Shown here: piece by piece, positions 51,433-63,113 of the stretch | How the letters are laid out: the number at the start of each line of letters is the position of its first letter | Position numbering within the stretch: the stretch's first letter is position 1 | Assembly: GCF_021018895.1 (NCBI RefSeq) | Contig: NC_079377.1 | Span: 19,130,001-19,194,000, forward strand | Source: Seriola aureovittata | Lineage: Eukaryota > Chordata > Actinopteri > Carangiformes > Carangidae | Length of the DNA stretch: 64,000 bases | Direction of reading: 5' to 3' | Translations under genes and position numbers: made by a program | Notes under the pieces: generated by a model | What the model was told of the DNA's origin: nothing | Seen by the model: the letters and a program-made list of their open reading frames with translations, nothing else | Database searches by the model: none

Positions 51433-52609
51433 GCAACGGAACCACCGCTGAGAAGGGAGGAGAGCGGAAGGGAGGAGGGGAGTAAGGAATGGAGAAGAGT
51501 TTGGTGAAACATTGTCTATCAGAAGTCCATTATGTGCTAACTTCTTTGGATATAATGCCAATTTTTGAAGGGGGGGGGGGGTTATGCAAAAGAAGAATTA
51601 CTGTTAGATGTTATTTAAGTGCTGTTAAAGTCAATCTGGCACTGCTGACCGCTTCACCAACTTTTGAACGTGATGAAACTGCAGCACTTGAATAAGACAT
51701 TATGAACTGCCTCTCTGTGTGATGTCACACCTGGGAAAAATATAATTCAAGGTCTGAATTATAGGTTTGTACACAGTGCACGAGACCTTGGAGGAATCTC
51801 TGTTGATTAAAGATAGTGCTACAGTCATGTCAACTGAACCACCTCTGTTGAAAAGAAATGTCCTTCATATATACTGCACTGTATATATACAGTAGTCTTG
51901 CTACTTCGTCACAAAAATAGAAAAATAACCCACCATGGTTGTTATTTTACAGGTTGGTTGGTAATAAACCTATTGAAACATATGTTTTATTATTGGGTGA
52001 CCTTTAGTGGCCATAGTGATTGTGACAGGAGCATATAGAGTATATAGGAGGAGTATACAGAGTGACAGAGTTGGTGTTAGGAGGAGGTTGGGGTGGATGG
52101 ATGGGTCGACAAAACAGAACTTTCATACAGGCGCCCACTCTTCATTTTCCCAGTAAAACCAATCATGAAGCGATCGATGAAACCACTCAACGTTGTTTCT
52201 TTTATCCATGACCGTTGCATAACCACATGTTTATTATTGCAACCATAACGACAAAGATGAGAAACTACAGGCGATCAATGGAGAAAGTGAGCTCTACTCA
52301 GATGTGTATTGCTTGATGTTACTTCTCTTGGATGTTTGACCATCACTGATTTTGTGACATCACAGCTTGTTTGGAGCCAATTGTGGTTCAGTATGAAACA
52401 TACACTGAAACTTATGAAGTGTGAAGTAGAAACTTGAAACCTCCAGTTCACATTTTATGGAAATAGGAGACGTCTTGTTCCCAGTAGTGAAAGAATGTTT
52501 AACTAGTTTATTGAGATTTACGTCCTATCAGTTTTCCAAAAGTCTAATCACTGACAGTCGAAATCTAAGAGATTCACAGAGAGAAAGACAGACAGTAATG
52601 CGGGAACTG

Positions 52610-52624
52610 TGTGTGTGTGTGTGT

Positions 52625-52663
<39 letters not shown>
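52610..52663. repeat. (GT)n microsatellite
   Basis: GT tract with one ATGT interruption, followed by GA-rich sequence. Confidence 0.95.
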
Positions 52664-52665
<2 letters not shown>

Positions 52666-54713
52666 ATAGAGAGAGAGGGATTCCTGCAGTGGGCATGTGG
52701 ATGGCAGAGAATCCTTGGCTGGGATGTTGGCATGTCTGCTTTTTCCAAAAACTGTCCATGTGTGGGCACTGAGATAAAGCCTTGTTTGTGTGTGTGTGAG
52801 TCTGTGCGTGTGTGTGGATTTTTCTGTTTTTGTACCATATCTATGTCATTTGCATCTTGTATAATCACACATGCACTTTTTATGCATATTCACCTCTTTT
52901 GTGTTAATTTTAAGACCTGACTGTTAGATGCGATTGCATTAGATAAGGAACTTTGGATGCATTACCACACACAAAACACAAGCACATCTTTGTTGAAAGC
53001 TCTATGTGATAATTTGGCACAATAATACCACTCTGGACAGAAGGTCAGAAATATGTAATGGCAGTCTTTTGCTCTTTGGATGATGTTGAGACTATAAACA
53101 AGCCAGTGTTGCCCGGTGCTTGTAGATTATGACGGATCAAGAAACAAAAGGTTTTCATCATGTTTAATTTATTATACAAAAAGTCCTCACCTTTTGTGGG
53201 GTTTCACCGTTCTGTGCCAGTGTCCTTTCCACTGCACAAAGTCAATCTTAATGCTTCATTACATTCTGTGGGAGTCAAACACACTGCTGTTACAGATAAA
53301 GTTAATATCTTACTGTACAAAAAAACATCACGGTTTACTGCATTTCTTATCTTTCTCTGTTACGCAACAATGATTCTTGGAGGCGTTTAGTCATAATTAA
53401 ACTTAAAAAAAAAAACATTTTCATTTCATTCATTTTCATCTGACATATAGAATAACTGTTGAAAACCTTTTTCTCTTTCTTTTCCCAGTCTCAATCACAT
53501 CATTTCTTCCTGAACTGCAGTACTTTTTAAATTTCTTTTATTTGCCTAATGGAACAGTGTCAACCATTTTGGTTCTTGTGCTACATACAGTAAGACTCCA
53601 CATGCAAATTATTAGAAATATTTGTCAGAGGTCTATATAAAATTTCTTTTATCACACTAAAGTAATGAGAATAATTTTTCATTATTGTAATAGACGAGAA
53701 TTAAATGAATGAAAAGGACAGTTTTAAAAAATATTTCGACCCTTTCATCTCATCGGTGTTTCGAAATATTTGATCAACATGTCATAAATCTGTTGCTCGA
53801 GTTTCTTTTAGGTTGTACTTGCAATACTGGTGTTGACCACTGATGTACTGATGTACAGTGCTGTTGTAATTCTGCATTTTCAGCTGATAGCAGATCACAA
53901 AGGTATCTTAATGATTTTATGTTAAATTCAGAAAATCAGGAAAGAAAACAAGGTTTCAACAGTGATTCTTAGAGGCTCGCTTCTTGTCTACACCAAGACA
54001 TGCGTAAGTCGCTTTCTAAGAATGTGATTAGAGTCACCCATTCAACTACACACACACACACCACACACTGTTGTATATTCCTTAATAGGATGAAAGACTG
54101 AAACCAGTGTGATGCCGTCAGCTGTCTTTTACTGCATTGCACTCCACTAGCTCTAAATTTAGTTTTTGCCATGTGTTGTTTTGTTTCTTTTTTTCTGTCC
54201 ACGGTCACAAGGTTGTGTTGCTATTCCACTCTTAAGTGGCTTAGTCCTGTTTTCCCACATGACAGTACAGGTAGTAACAGTGAATTCCCTGCATAGTCTG
54301 GGATTGAAACAAATTAGTTAGATATCCTTGAAGTCATTTTTTAAAGCAAAGTGCAGTAGAACAAGAAAATACTTGTAAACAAAATTCAAAGAAAACAGGA
54401 ATCATACAGAGTCCAATTAATCTGACCAATAAGGGATCTGGTTTTGGTTTTCTGACAAAATGATATTATATTTGCCTCGAGTGATTTTCATTGGCTCATT
54501 TTGGATATAGGACAAAGAGATGACATACATATACACCCTTGCATCTTGACCTTTAACCCTTTGGGAAACTACAGCTTCGTAGATGATGTCATGTGTTTCC
54601 ATGATCTCACCATTGCAGCCTTGACAACATCCTTTATGTTCACATATGTGTGTAAGCAGACAAATATAGCAGCGATGCTCTCTCCTTCTCTCTCCCTCCC
54701 TCCCTCTCTCTCC

Positions 54714-54744
<31 letters not shown>

Positions 54745-57700
54745 CCGTGCTGTGCACTTTGACCTCTAGTCAGTTTTGACTGGAGTTCGCTGGGCTGTCC
54801 TGGGAGGGAGGGGTCACCGTGAGACAATAGGTCTCTGACAGTCTGGGGGCATCAGAGGTGACCTTAAAGGGGAAGACCACTCAATTTTCGAGTCCATCAA
54901 TGTTAGCCTGACATTATAAAACAACAAACCCCAGCCAAGCAGTGTAACAGACGGTAAAATATACAAGAATATCATCATATCAATATCATTGTCTACATTT
55001 TATTTGTACAGTGAAAGTAAAGAGAAGCCAGGAACTCAAACTAACAACAATTTACTTGCCTGAACTATTTCTACTGGTGAAATGATCGCAGTTTAACTTT
55101 GTATTTAACATGTATCTGTCATGTCACAGTATTATAGTGGGAGCTATGGACAGCTTTAATGAAACTCTTTCATCAGTAATGACACAATATGGTGTAAAGG
55201 ACGATTAAGACTTAGTTTCTGCACTTTGAGATGGTCTTTTTCCCATCTCTGACGTTAACTGTTGCCCTCTAAATGGCACTCTGCCCTTCCCCTGCCCTCA
55301 GAGCGGGTGTGTGTCTGTGTGTATTTCAGCCGTTACCTCCACCCAACTAGCCTACTTCCTTGTTTTCATTACCACTCACTTTTCCCGTCAACTGATATCT
55401 GTGGCAAAATAAACCAAACACAAACCTCTCACCTTTCAAGTCAAATAAACTTTGCACCTCTGTCTAACCTTAGAAGGAATAATAAACTTAACACCTACGT
55501 ACACACATCCTGGTTTTGGTACAAGCTTGTAGTCATGTAGCTCTCTTCTTCTTCTTTTTAAATTTCTTATATATATCCGCTGAAAAAATATATTTTTGTA
55601 GGTATGGGTAGAGATGCAGTGAGGAGATGCTGTGAAATGTACCACTGGTCCCTCACTGGCAGCAGAGGATTTTGAATGAGGAAAGGTCAGAGGCTGTGAT
55701 TGGAAACCTGCCACTCCATCGGCCAGTCTAACGGATGTGCGGGATTATGTCAAATCTGCACTGTATTGTTGCATTTTAGTCAAATTACTCCACTCTCATC
55801 TGTGATAATAGGTGCACACAAACATACACATGCACACACGCAGCGCACTACTTACTTGCATAATGGATTGAAATCTGTCTTTGTGGATATAGAGACAGGT
55901 GTTACTTTGTTTAGAATGATTAGAGTCGATTTGGGGCGTCGTGTGTGTGCGTGTGCGTGTGTGTGGCACGAATATCCATCCCATCCAAAAACAGTCACCG
56001 TTAAAACCAACTTGTTTTCCACAATTGAATTGTGTTGGGATGAAGAATTAAAACCTCAGTATGTCACTTTTCAGACTATATTTTCACTTGTATTAAACCC
56101 ACATTTCTTTTTCTTTCCAATGAAATGTTCTTGTGGTACTAAAATGAATTTAATATCTTTGTTTCATCCTCTTTCACTAAGTGTAATTTAATTTTGAAGA
56201 AAAAAACTTGTGACCACTAAAATCCCACTTCTTAGCCTTCTTCCAATTTCCTTGTTTTTGGGTCGGAGCTCTGCTTTATTTCTGTCAAACAATGGCGTAT
56301 TTGAAGAGTGAAGCTGCTACTAATTTATTTTCATTCATAAGATACTGATGTACAGCAGAGGAGGGACTGAGACTGACTAGCCTAAATTTTCTTCTTGATG
56401 TCTGTGGCACTAGATTACGGTAATTGTATGAGACACCAAAGTTATTTGTTGTAGTACATTCCCTTCAGGTCCAACCATCTGTGGTTGATGTAAAAGAGTT
56501 AGCATGAATATTTTTAGTCACTATCAGTAACTAATGGTAATGTGCTGTTTTTGTGAGAGTTGAACAACTGAACATTATTATAAGACCTGGGTTCAAGCAT
56601 GTGATTTTAATGGTGGTTGTAGCTCTCACCTACAAGTACTCTTTCAGACTCTGAGAAAAGAAGGTTTATTAGTCAGCGTGTTATTTTATTCATGTCTTTA
56701 GACCGTAAGTCCTGCTCTCCTCTCCCTCAGCTGGTCAAATTTAAACCCAATTATATAGATACCATATACATATGAAAATGTGACCAGCCTGGTTGCTCAG
56801 GTGACCAACATCCTTAAAGTCTCCACAAATGCTGAAGAGGACAAAAGAGTGCAGGGTATTTACAATGCAGATGTAAAGTCATTTTATAAAAACATGTTTT
56901 TATGTATAACATTTAGCTTTGTTCTTATTTTGTTACTAAATTCTGAACTAAATGAAGCCAAAGTGATGACTGCACCTTTAACAAAAAGTCTCCTCTGTCT
57001 CCGTCTGTCTTTTCCTTCCTTTTCCGTTTCATACAATTTGCCCCTTCGAGAAAAACATATCTGTAGACTTGCTGCGACTCCACTCATCATCCACTCATCT
57101 TTGCATTAGCAGCAACACACACACACACATTATACAAATGCACACTGACACACACAATAACATGTATGTACCCAATCCACCGTTAAGCATCCTGATAATC
57201 AGATTTTCGTTGAACATTAGCAGCATGATAATTTGATATATGCTCCCTCTGTTATTTAAATGTGTTCATCATATTGTGTTTGAAGCTGCATAAACATAAA
57301 TGCACAAATGGTCTAATTTACATCTCCAAGAATGTATCCACTGTCTCTCTCACACCCTCACACATGGAAGTTACAGCACAACGGTGTTTAATGTACAATG
57401 AAGGCAGTTCATTGATTTTGTTAACATTAACTTTTTGATTTTTTTTTTCTTCCCTTTGTTGTTTTTGTTCTTATATCTTCATTTTAACGGCAGAGCCCAC
57501 ATTCCAGGTATTAACTCCCTTAATTCAAGGTGCTTTGTGGCGCTTTGAAGTATCTCTGTAAAAGTGTGTATTTCTGCACATACACGTGGACGCTCTGTGT
57601 GTGTGTGTGTGCGTGTGTGTATTTACTGTAGGCGATTATATCTGCACACGCTGGATTTTCTGATGTTCTGAATTCCTCTCAGTGCCTCATCAATAGGCTG

Positions 57701-57888
57701 AGGTGGAAACACATGGAAACTCAGACGTAAACAAAAAAGGGAGAGCATCTTACTCATGCAAATTGTTTTTCCCCTTCTTCCTGTTGGTGGATTTATTTGT
57801 AAACAAAAGAAAATAAATAGCCCGCTGCTTTATCTGGAGCTGCTATCGTACGAATGCATTCTAACCTGACTCTCCCTCTCCCTTTCAG

Positions 57889-57952
57889 TTTGTTTGTCGA
57901 CCAGTACAGAGCCAGCCTGGTTGATGCTATAAGGAGATTACTGCAACCTGAC
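57889..57952 (+). CDS. camkmt: camkmt exon, end of motif II and helix
   Basis: The exon is 64 nt, acceptor AG 57887-57888 after a strong CT tract (ctctccctctccctttcag), donor GTAAGT at 57953. The first T completes Cys, and the exon continues LFVDQYRASLVDAIRRLLQ then PD. With the preceding exon this gives ADCLF, a D-x-x-F motif typical of seven-beta-strand protein-lysine methyltransferases. It ends in phase 0. GT-rich sequence starts at the donor itself (gtaagtgtgtgc). The preceding intron is about 8.85 kb, the longest fully contained one. Confidence 0.97.
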
Positions 57953-58650
57953 GTAAGTGTGTGCAAGCGTGTGTGTGTGTGTGTGTGTGTTTACCTCTGT
58001 GTGTCTACTGTATATATCTCTGCTTATCCCCTTCCTCTAAATCACCACCCACTCCTCTCAATCATAATTAGGCCTCGCCCCAAACCCTATACACATTAAT
58101 AGTCTGACAGGATTAATATCATGTAATGCTTTAATGCTTATTATGAGCAACTTGAATGCATCGCTCTGATCTCCGTCTCTCTCTTTCATGCCTTCCCTTA
58201 ATCATAAATCCGAGGCAACTTCTCCCTTTTGGCCCTGCGATAAGACCCCATGCTGTGACAGCCAAAGCAAATGGGGGGAAAAAAGCAAAAGGCTGGAAGA
58301 GATAGGGTTGAGATTTATATTCATCTGAGGGAAGAAGGCACAGAGGCAGTACAGAGGCCAGAGTGGTATTGGGAATATCTGTTTATGAAACAGAGTTGAA
58401 AACGGCACTGAAGGGAAGGAGATAGGGAGAAGAAGGAGGAGGAGGAGGAGAGGACACAGGAAGGGTGGGATGAGGCAGGAAAGAGATGGTTTGGAGGGAA
58501 AGATGAAGGCGTAGAAAAGATGAACAGTGAGACGGAGGTGGAAGAAGAATGGCTCCCTCCATCTAGAATCCAAACATGGATCTTGTTTGAAATCTTTCCT
58601 AGAGAGGTTAGAGAGCAGTTTTCAGTTCAACACTAAGTCTTTAAGAGTCA

Positions 58651-58681
58651 GACAAACAAACAAACAAACAAACAAACAAAA
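58651..58681. repeat. (CAAA)n tetranucleotide repeat
   Basis: Seven to eight CAAA units. Confidence 0.92.
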
Positions 58682-59250
58682 GTCAACAGTAGCCTCTAGT
58701 TTCATCAACAGACCTTGATGTAAACTGTTTTCACTAGAACTACTTTCTGCAGAAGAAGTAGTCCCCATGAAAACTGCTGCCTGCATGTTCCCTAGATAAT
58801 CCAGCACAAATGGGACACTGTTTCTGGAAAGAGATGTTGCTGCTGTATTTTTTTAAATGTCATTTTTAAATGCTGTCGGCACCTCAAAGGAAAACCCATT
58901 CACTTCCATTTTATCGATGTGGAGGCAGAAATCCCAGCGATGGATATCTCAGAATCTGGGCACGTAAAACTAAAACTGTCCACATATGTAGATACCACAC
59001 AGCTTTATTACCTTTGTTTCAAATGCAGAGGTAACTAGAATGTTATTTATATTGCGTTCAAGTTGTTTCCAGCAGTGACACACACGTTTCCTCAGCTGAC
59101 ATTTCAGAGAGTGTCATGCGCAGTAACACCTACCACCCGAATACGTGTCTCGGTTGCAGTTGAATTCAGACGCTGATGTGGTCGAATGAGAGACATGACA
59201 TCTGGCCATTGTTGTACATCTGTGTGTTAAGTCTCTCTTCATGTCTCTCT

Positions 59251-59480
59251 CTTTAATCCAGTGGAGATAATTCAGGGACTAATATGATTTGAGTGTCGGC
59301 CATCAGACTGTTGCTGCCACTACAAGCTTTGCCAAATATTTAATAATTTGCTAAGCTGATTAAACAATTAACAAAGCAACAATTAATTCTCCCATCTAAT
59401 GGCACTAATTTGTTGTTTCTGACAAAGGTGGTCCATCCGGTGGGCTGGATCCCCCTTAATCAGCTGATTAGTGCTGGGAG
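59251..59480. promoter_or_regulatory. candidate conserved non-coding element
   Basis: A repeat-free AT-rich patch dense in TAAT cores and Sox-like AACAAT/AACAAAG sites (59359-59391). It has a perfect palindrome TAATCAGCTGATTA at 59457-59470 joining two homeodomain cores through an E-box. No coding frame. Conservation is inferred from composition only. Lies in the camkmt intron before the 61149 exon. Confidence 0.4.
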
Positions 59481-60051
59481 GAATTTGTCTGTTTGTTTGC
59501 TTTTGCTTTATTTTTAAAAGGGGGGGGGGGTTGGAGAAAAAATGCAACTGGATAGACGGATGAAAAATCATCTGTCAAACTGGGTGATCCTGCTGTTTTC
59601 ACTGCCTTTGTGTTCATTTAGCTTGTGTTGTGTCAGTGTGCGTTTCTATGTGTGTGTTTGATGCATGTGTGTGTTGGTGTGAGCATCCCTCTTTGCTCCA
59701 TTTAATTAAAACAATAATAACATGATCAACATGAAATAAAACTGAAAGCTGAAGGATTTCAAAGAAACTTTGAACCTCTTGGTAATCCTCTTAGTATTTG
59801 CAGGACATCTGTGATGCATGTGCACACACACACAAACACTCTTTCTTTCCCTCCGTCTTTCTCATACACACACAAAACACACACAAACAAACACTCAAAC
59901 AAGTAACATACATGGGTAGATGCATTCAGACCTTCATATGTGTGTTCACATTTCCAGGGTTGATTGGATTATTAAAGCTTTCATTTTTGTGTGTGTGTGT
60001 GTGTAATGTTATGAAAAATGAGGTGTGAAAATATGTGTGAAGTTCCCCAGT

Positions 60052-61082
60052 AAGGCCGGGTGATATGGCCAAAAATGTTTTTATAAGTGGATATAGATAA
60101 TTATTCATGATTTCCATTTTTATTTATTTATTTAATAGAGACCAGGAGGAAAGTAACACATTACTGTGCGGGTTAGGTTCTTGTAGCGTTTAGATGTTTT
60201 GTCATACAGTTTTGTTGCTGAGCATCTCTCCATTGTGAACTGCCTGCGGGTTGTTTCTTGAGATGTAGCAGATGTTGTTCATGATTGATGACGAGTTGTG
60301 TAATCCAAAGAGTGGAAGCGGCTGAGGTGATAAAATAAGTTTGTTGTATTCTCGCTCTTGGTGGGGACAGTTTTCCTGCACAGTTTACACACACAGTCTT
60401 AAAGGTGCTATATGTAAGCTTTTGCTTTCGCTACATAGCCTGAACAGCTGTACAGCATTAACATCTGTTTACTTAAGAGTCGAGAAGAAATGTTGCAACT
60501 TCAGCATCGAACTTCAATCCTTTACTCACCAGCAGTGGAAAGCAACGCCTGTTTTAGTTCTTGTTTCCTTTTTTCTTCTTCTGAAGTTTGCAAGCCAACC
60601 AGCTGGCCCCGGCCTGTCCCATCTCGTAATTCTGCTTTGCGATTGTGAGTCAAAGTAGTGTCCAGCCTGCCCTCAGTTCAGTGTGAGAGGATGAAGAAAT
60701 AACACTGCATATTTTAACCTCATGTAAGCGCAACAATGGCGGAAGGTCTTTGCAGGCAACCACGTTCAGTGGCAGAGAAAACCTTCAAAAACCACCTTTA
60801 AAGAAACCAAAAAACTGCCATACTGCTGAGCCGACCTTTGTGTTGACAGTGTCCTCACTGTATTCACCAGCTGCACTCATTTTCTCACTCAATGCTGCTG
60901 TTGTTGGCTCCATTATGTAGGGATATGATAGGCTGTGATTGTGAGCTGGGGACGGAGCAAGCTTGACGTTTGTTACTGCACCTGTGAAACAATCAGACTT
61001 TGTATTGAACAATTATCTCATTACTATTGATGAAGTGTTGTGTATCGCCGGTTTATGGCTATCGTTTTATCGCCCGGGCCTT
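60052..61082. mobile_element. TIR DNA transposon (non-autonomous), carrying a nested element
   Basis: The left end AAGGCCGGGTGATATGGCC (60052-60070) and the right end TTATCGCCCGGGCCTT (61067-61082) are imperfect inverted complements. The GGCCGGGYGATA-type end is common in fish hAT-like MITEs. The interior holds no transposase frame, and about 400 bp of it is a second inverted-repeat element. I could not define a clear target duplication. The element ends 66 bp upstream of the camkmt exon at 61149. Confidence 0.65.
60401..60803. mobile_element. nested short TIR element (TTAAAGGTG...CACCTTTAA)
   Basis: The left end TTAAAGGTGCTATATGTAAG and the right end CTTCAAAAACCACCTTTAA are inverted and partly complementary. 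Ends of this TTAAAGGTG type recur in fish genomes. It has no coding capacity. It sits wholly inside the larger 60052-61082 element, so it inserted later. Confidence 0.6.
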
Positions 61083-61148
61083 GTGCACGGAGCATTTGAA
61101 GATTATCCAACAACCATAGTACTTACCCTCCTCTCGTGTTCTACCCAG

Positions 61149-61280
61149 GGCATGGCGTTGGTGTTCGCTCCACTGCGAGGCGAAACTCTGAGACTGTTTT
61201 GTCAACTGGCCCAGCGGGCTGGACTCTGCGTCTCTCAACACCAGCAGTATGACGCTCAGGTCTGGGATGTTCACTTAAAG
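61149..61280 (+). CDS. camkmt: camkmt exon, C-terminal part of core domain
   Basis: The longest exon here: 132 nt, 44 codons, phase 0 on both sides. Acceptor AG is 61147-61148 and donor GTAAGA starts at 61281. It encodes GMALVFAPLRGETLRLF, CQLAQRAGLCVSQHQQ and ends VWDVHLK. It matches the CAMKMT region around the VFAP strand and following helix. The family's last segment (about 20 more residues, YEENLHYPLLL-type) is not seen before the window ends, so a terminal exon should lie further downstream. A TIR transposon ends 66 bp upstream of this exon. Confidence 0.95.
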
Positions 61281-63113
61281 GTAAGAAGCATGTCCAAGAG
61301 CAGAAAGACTCCACAGCACTGGACCCAGTACTAAGTAAGACACTTGAGTTTTGGTAAGAGACATGACTCGCATGCAGTCATCTCATGCAGGCAAAGTGCT
61401 CATTGAATCAATACTATAAATTATTGTTCATTTTCTCACTGTGGATTCAGAGTGTCAGGTTTTCATGTTGTTGAGGTAAGAGTAAAACTAGTATAACTAC
61501 AGTATGAGTAGAACCAGTCTACATGATCATCCACTGTTTGTTTTTAGGTTATTTTCATGAATGGCTTAAGGATTTCTGCACTGACCGTCAGATGAACAAC
61601 ACTATGACACTTCATATTTTAACCAGTTCAACAGTCGTAACAAAATGTTTGGTGCAAATTGAAATAAATAAAGTTAAACCCTGGTTAACGCACTTCAGTT
61701 GCTTTCTAAAAATAAATTTTGCAAAATCTGTTGCTATTTAATAAAGAGACAAAACACAATCCAGGCTGTGAATTGTGCACTCAGCTTTAATAAGGACTCG
61801 TGGATTAGCCTGTCGTTTGATACTTAGAGACACTTTGGGAGACACACCAGAGCAAAAACAAGCTGCCTTAACTTGGCACTGTGTGTGAGAGAGAGAGAGA
61901 GGGAAGGAGAGAAAAGGAGAGTGAAAAGAGAAAAAGAGCAACAGAAAGCACATGAGTAGGCAGTGTAAGAAGAAGTGGTGTCCAGCTGTTATCTCCATTA
62001 CACACACAGCTACAGAAGAACAGGACAGCAAGGAGTGGGCTAAATTGGTGCACACATGTTCAGCTACACTGGTGGGACAATTGGACAGACTGGCCATTAA
62101 AATGCCTGTTAAAGTGACCTCAGCAAGGAAAATCTCACTCTTTCCTCTTTCCTTCTCTCTGTACTGTTTGTCCATCACTAGCATACTCACCTTCTGTAAC
62201 GTCCCTTTCACAGTATATTTAGGGGGAGGACACGTTAACAGAGGGGAGTGACTCAAGACTGGACCTGGTCAAAATGTCACAATCCACATTTGGCCTCCTA
62301 CTCTCCGTTGCAGTGAGAGCGTCAGTGGCCACTGTTCTCATGTTGAGTCCATATCAAACGAGCAGCAGCGTGTATTTCTGATTGTGTGACTCTGTCAGCG
62401 TCTGTCCATTAAAAATTATGTCAATGTACAACTAATTTGTTTTAGTAAAAACAGTTTAAAGGAACATAATGCCAACTGTGTTACGTTTTTAATTAACGTA
62501 GCAAGCAAATTGATCACTGTCAATATGCAATGCTGCATGTCATTGTTTCCCCCACAATATCCCCTCCTGGAAAATAAAGCACATTTAGGGAAATAAAAGC
62601 ACTTGGTTAAAGTCAGGGAACGTTCAGATAAAAGATGGTTTAATATTTATAAAGTCCATGCTGACTTGAAGCACACAAGACGCATTTACTTCTTCAGTAT
62701 TAAACCAAAGCCACCATCTTTCCTTGACCAAAACACAAGGCTTTTAATAAACTTCAGATTAGGTTTTATAGAGATTTTATATAGAGTTTTATTTTTAAAT
62801 GTAGTAACTAAAACCAATAAATAAAGGACAAAATAACATTTAATCTTCTGTTAAGTTTCCCCTCGTATAGCAGCACATGAAGAGCAGAACAAAAAACCGG
62901 GAATTCAGAGAAAAAGAAAAAAAGTTAAGAGGGACAGACAGAAAGAAGTAGCCTCTGTAGTATTAGAGTGGATGCTGCCATTGCATTAAATTGAAAAGAA
63001 AAAACAACTTTGAAAAAGCTGCCGAGAGAATTGATTAGGCTTCAAGGCCACAGAATAATATGAATACAGTTTGAACAGTGAAATAAATTCAAAATAAAAT
63101 TGATGTGGGTTAA
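61281..63113. other. stretch after last visible exon; no gene seen
   Basis: Intronic or 3' flanking DNA with a GA tract at 61886-61925 and no terminal camkmt exon recognised. If the 61281 donor were skipped, the frame would run 17 codons to a stop ending 61334, and AATAAA motifs occur at 61663 and 61667. Confidence 0.5.

Larger units (their letters stand above)
49080..57888 (+). other. camkmt: camkmt intron (longest complete one)
   Basis: About 8.85 kb between exons 48963 and 57889. It contains poly-G, a LINE scrap, microsatellites and a CNE-like patch at 51296-51432. No additional exon is needed, because the flanking exons join in frame across a split Cys codon. Confidence 0.85.

Noticed and set aside
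61738..62256. 172-codon minus-strand frame
   Set aside because: Driven by GA/CT-rich sequence (Leu/Ser/Phe runs); no family recognised and no splice support.
61281..63113. Terminal camkmt exon
   Set aside because: Looked for a phase-0 acceptor followed by YEEN/HYPLLL-type codons and found none, so it is assumed to lie beyond the window.
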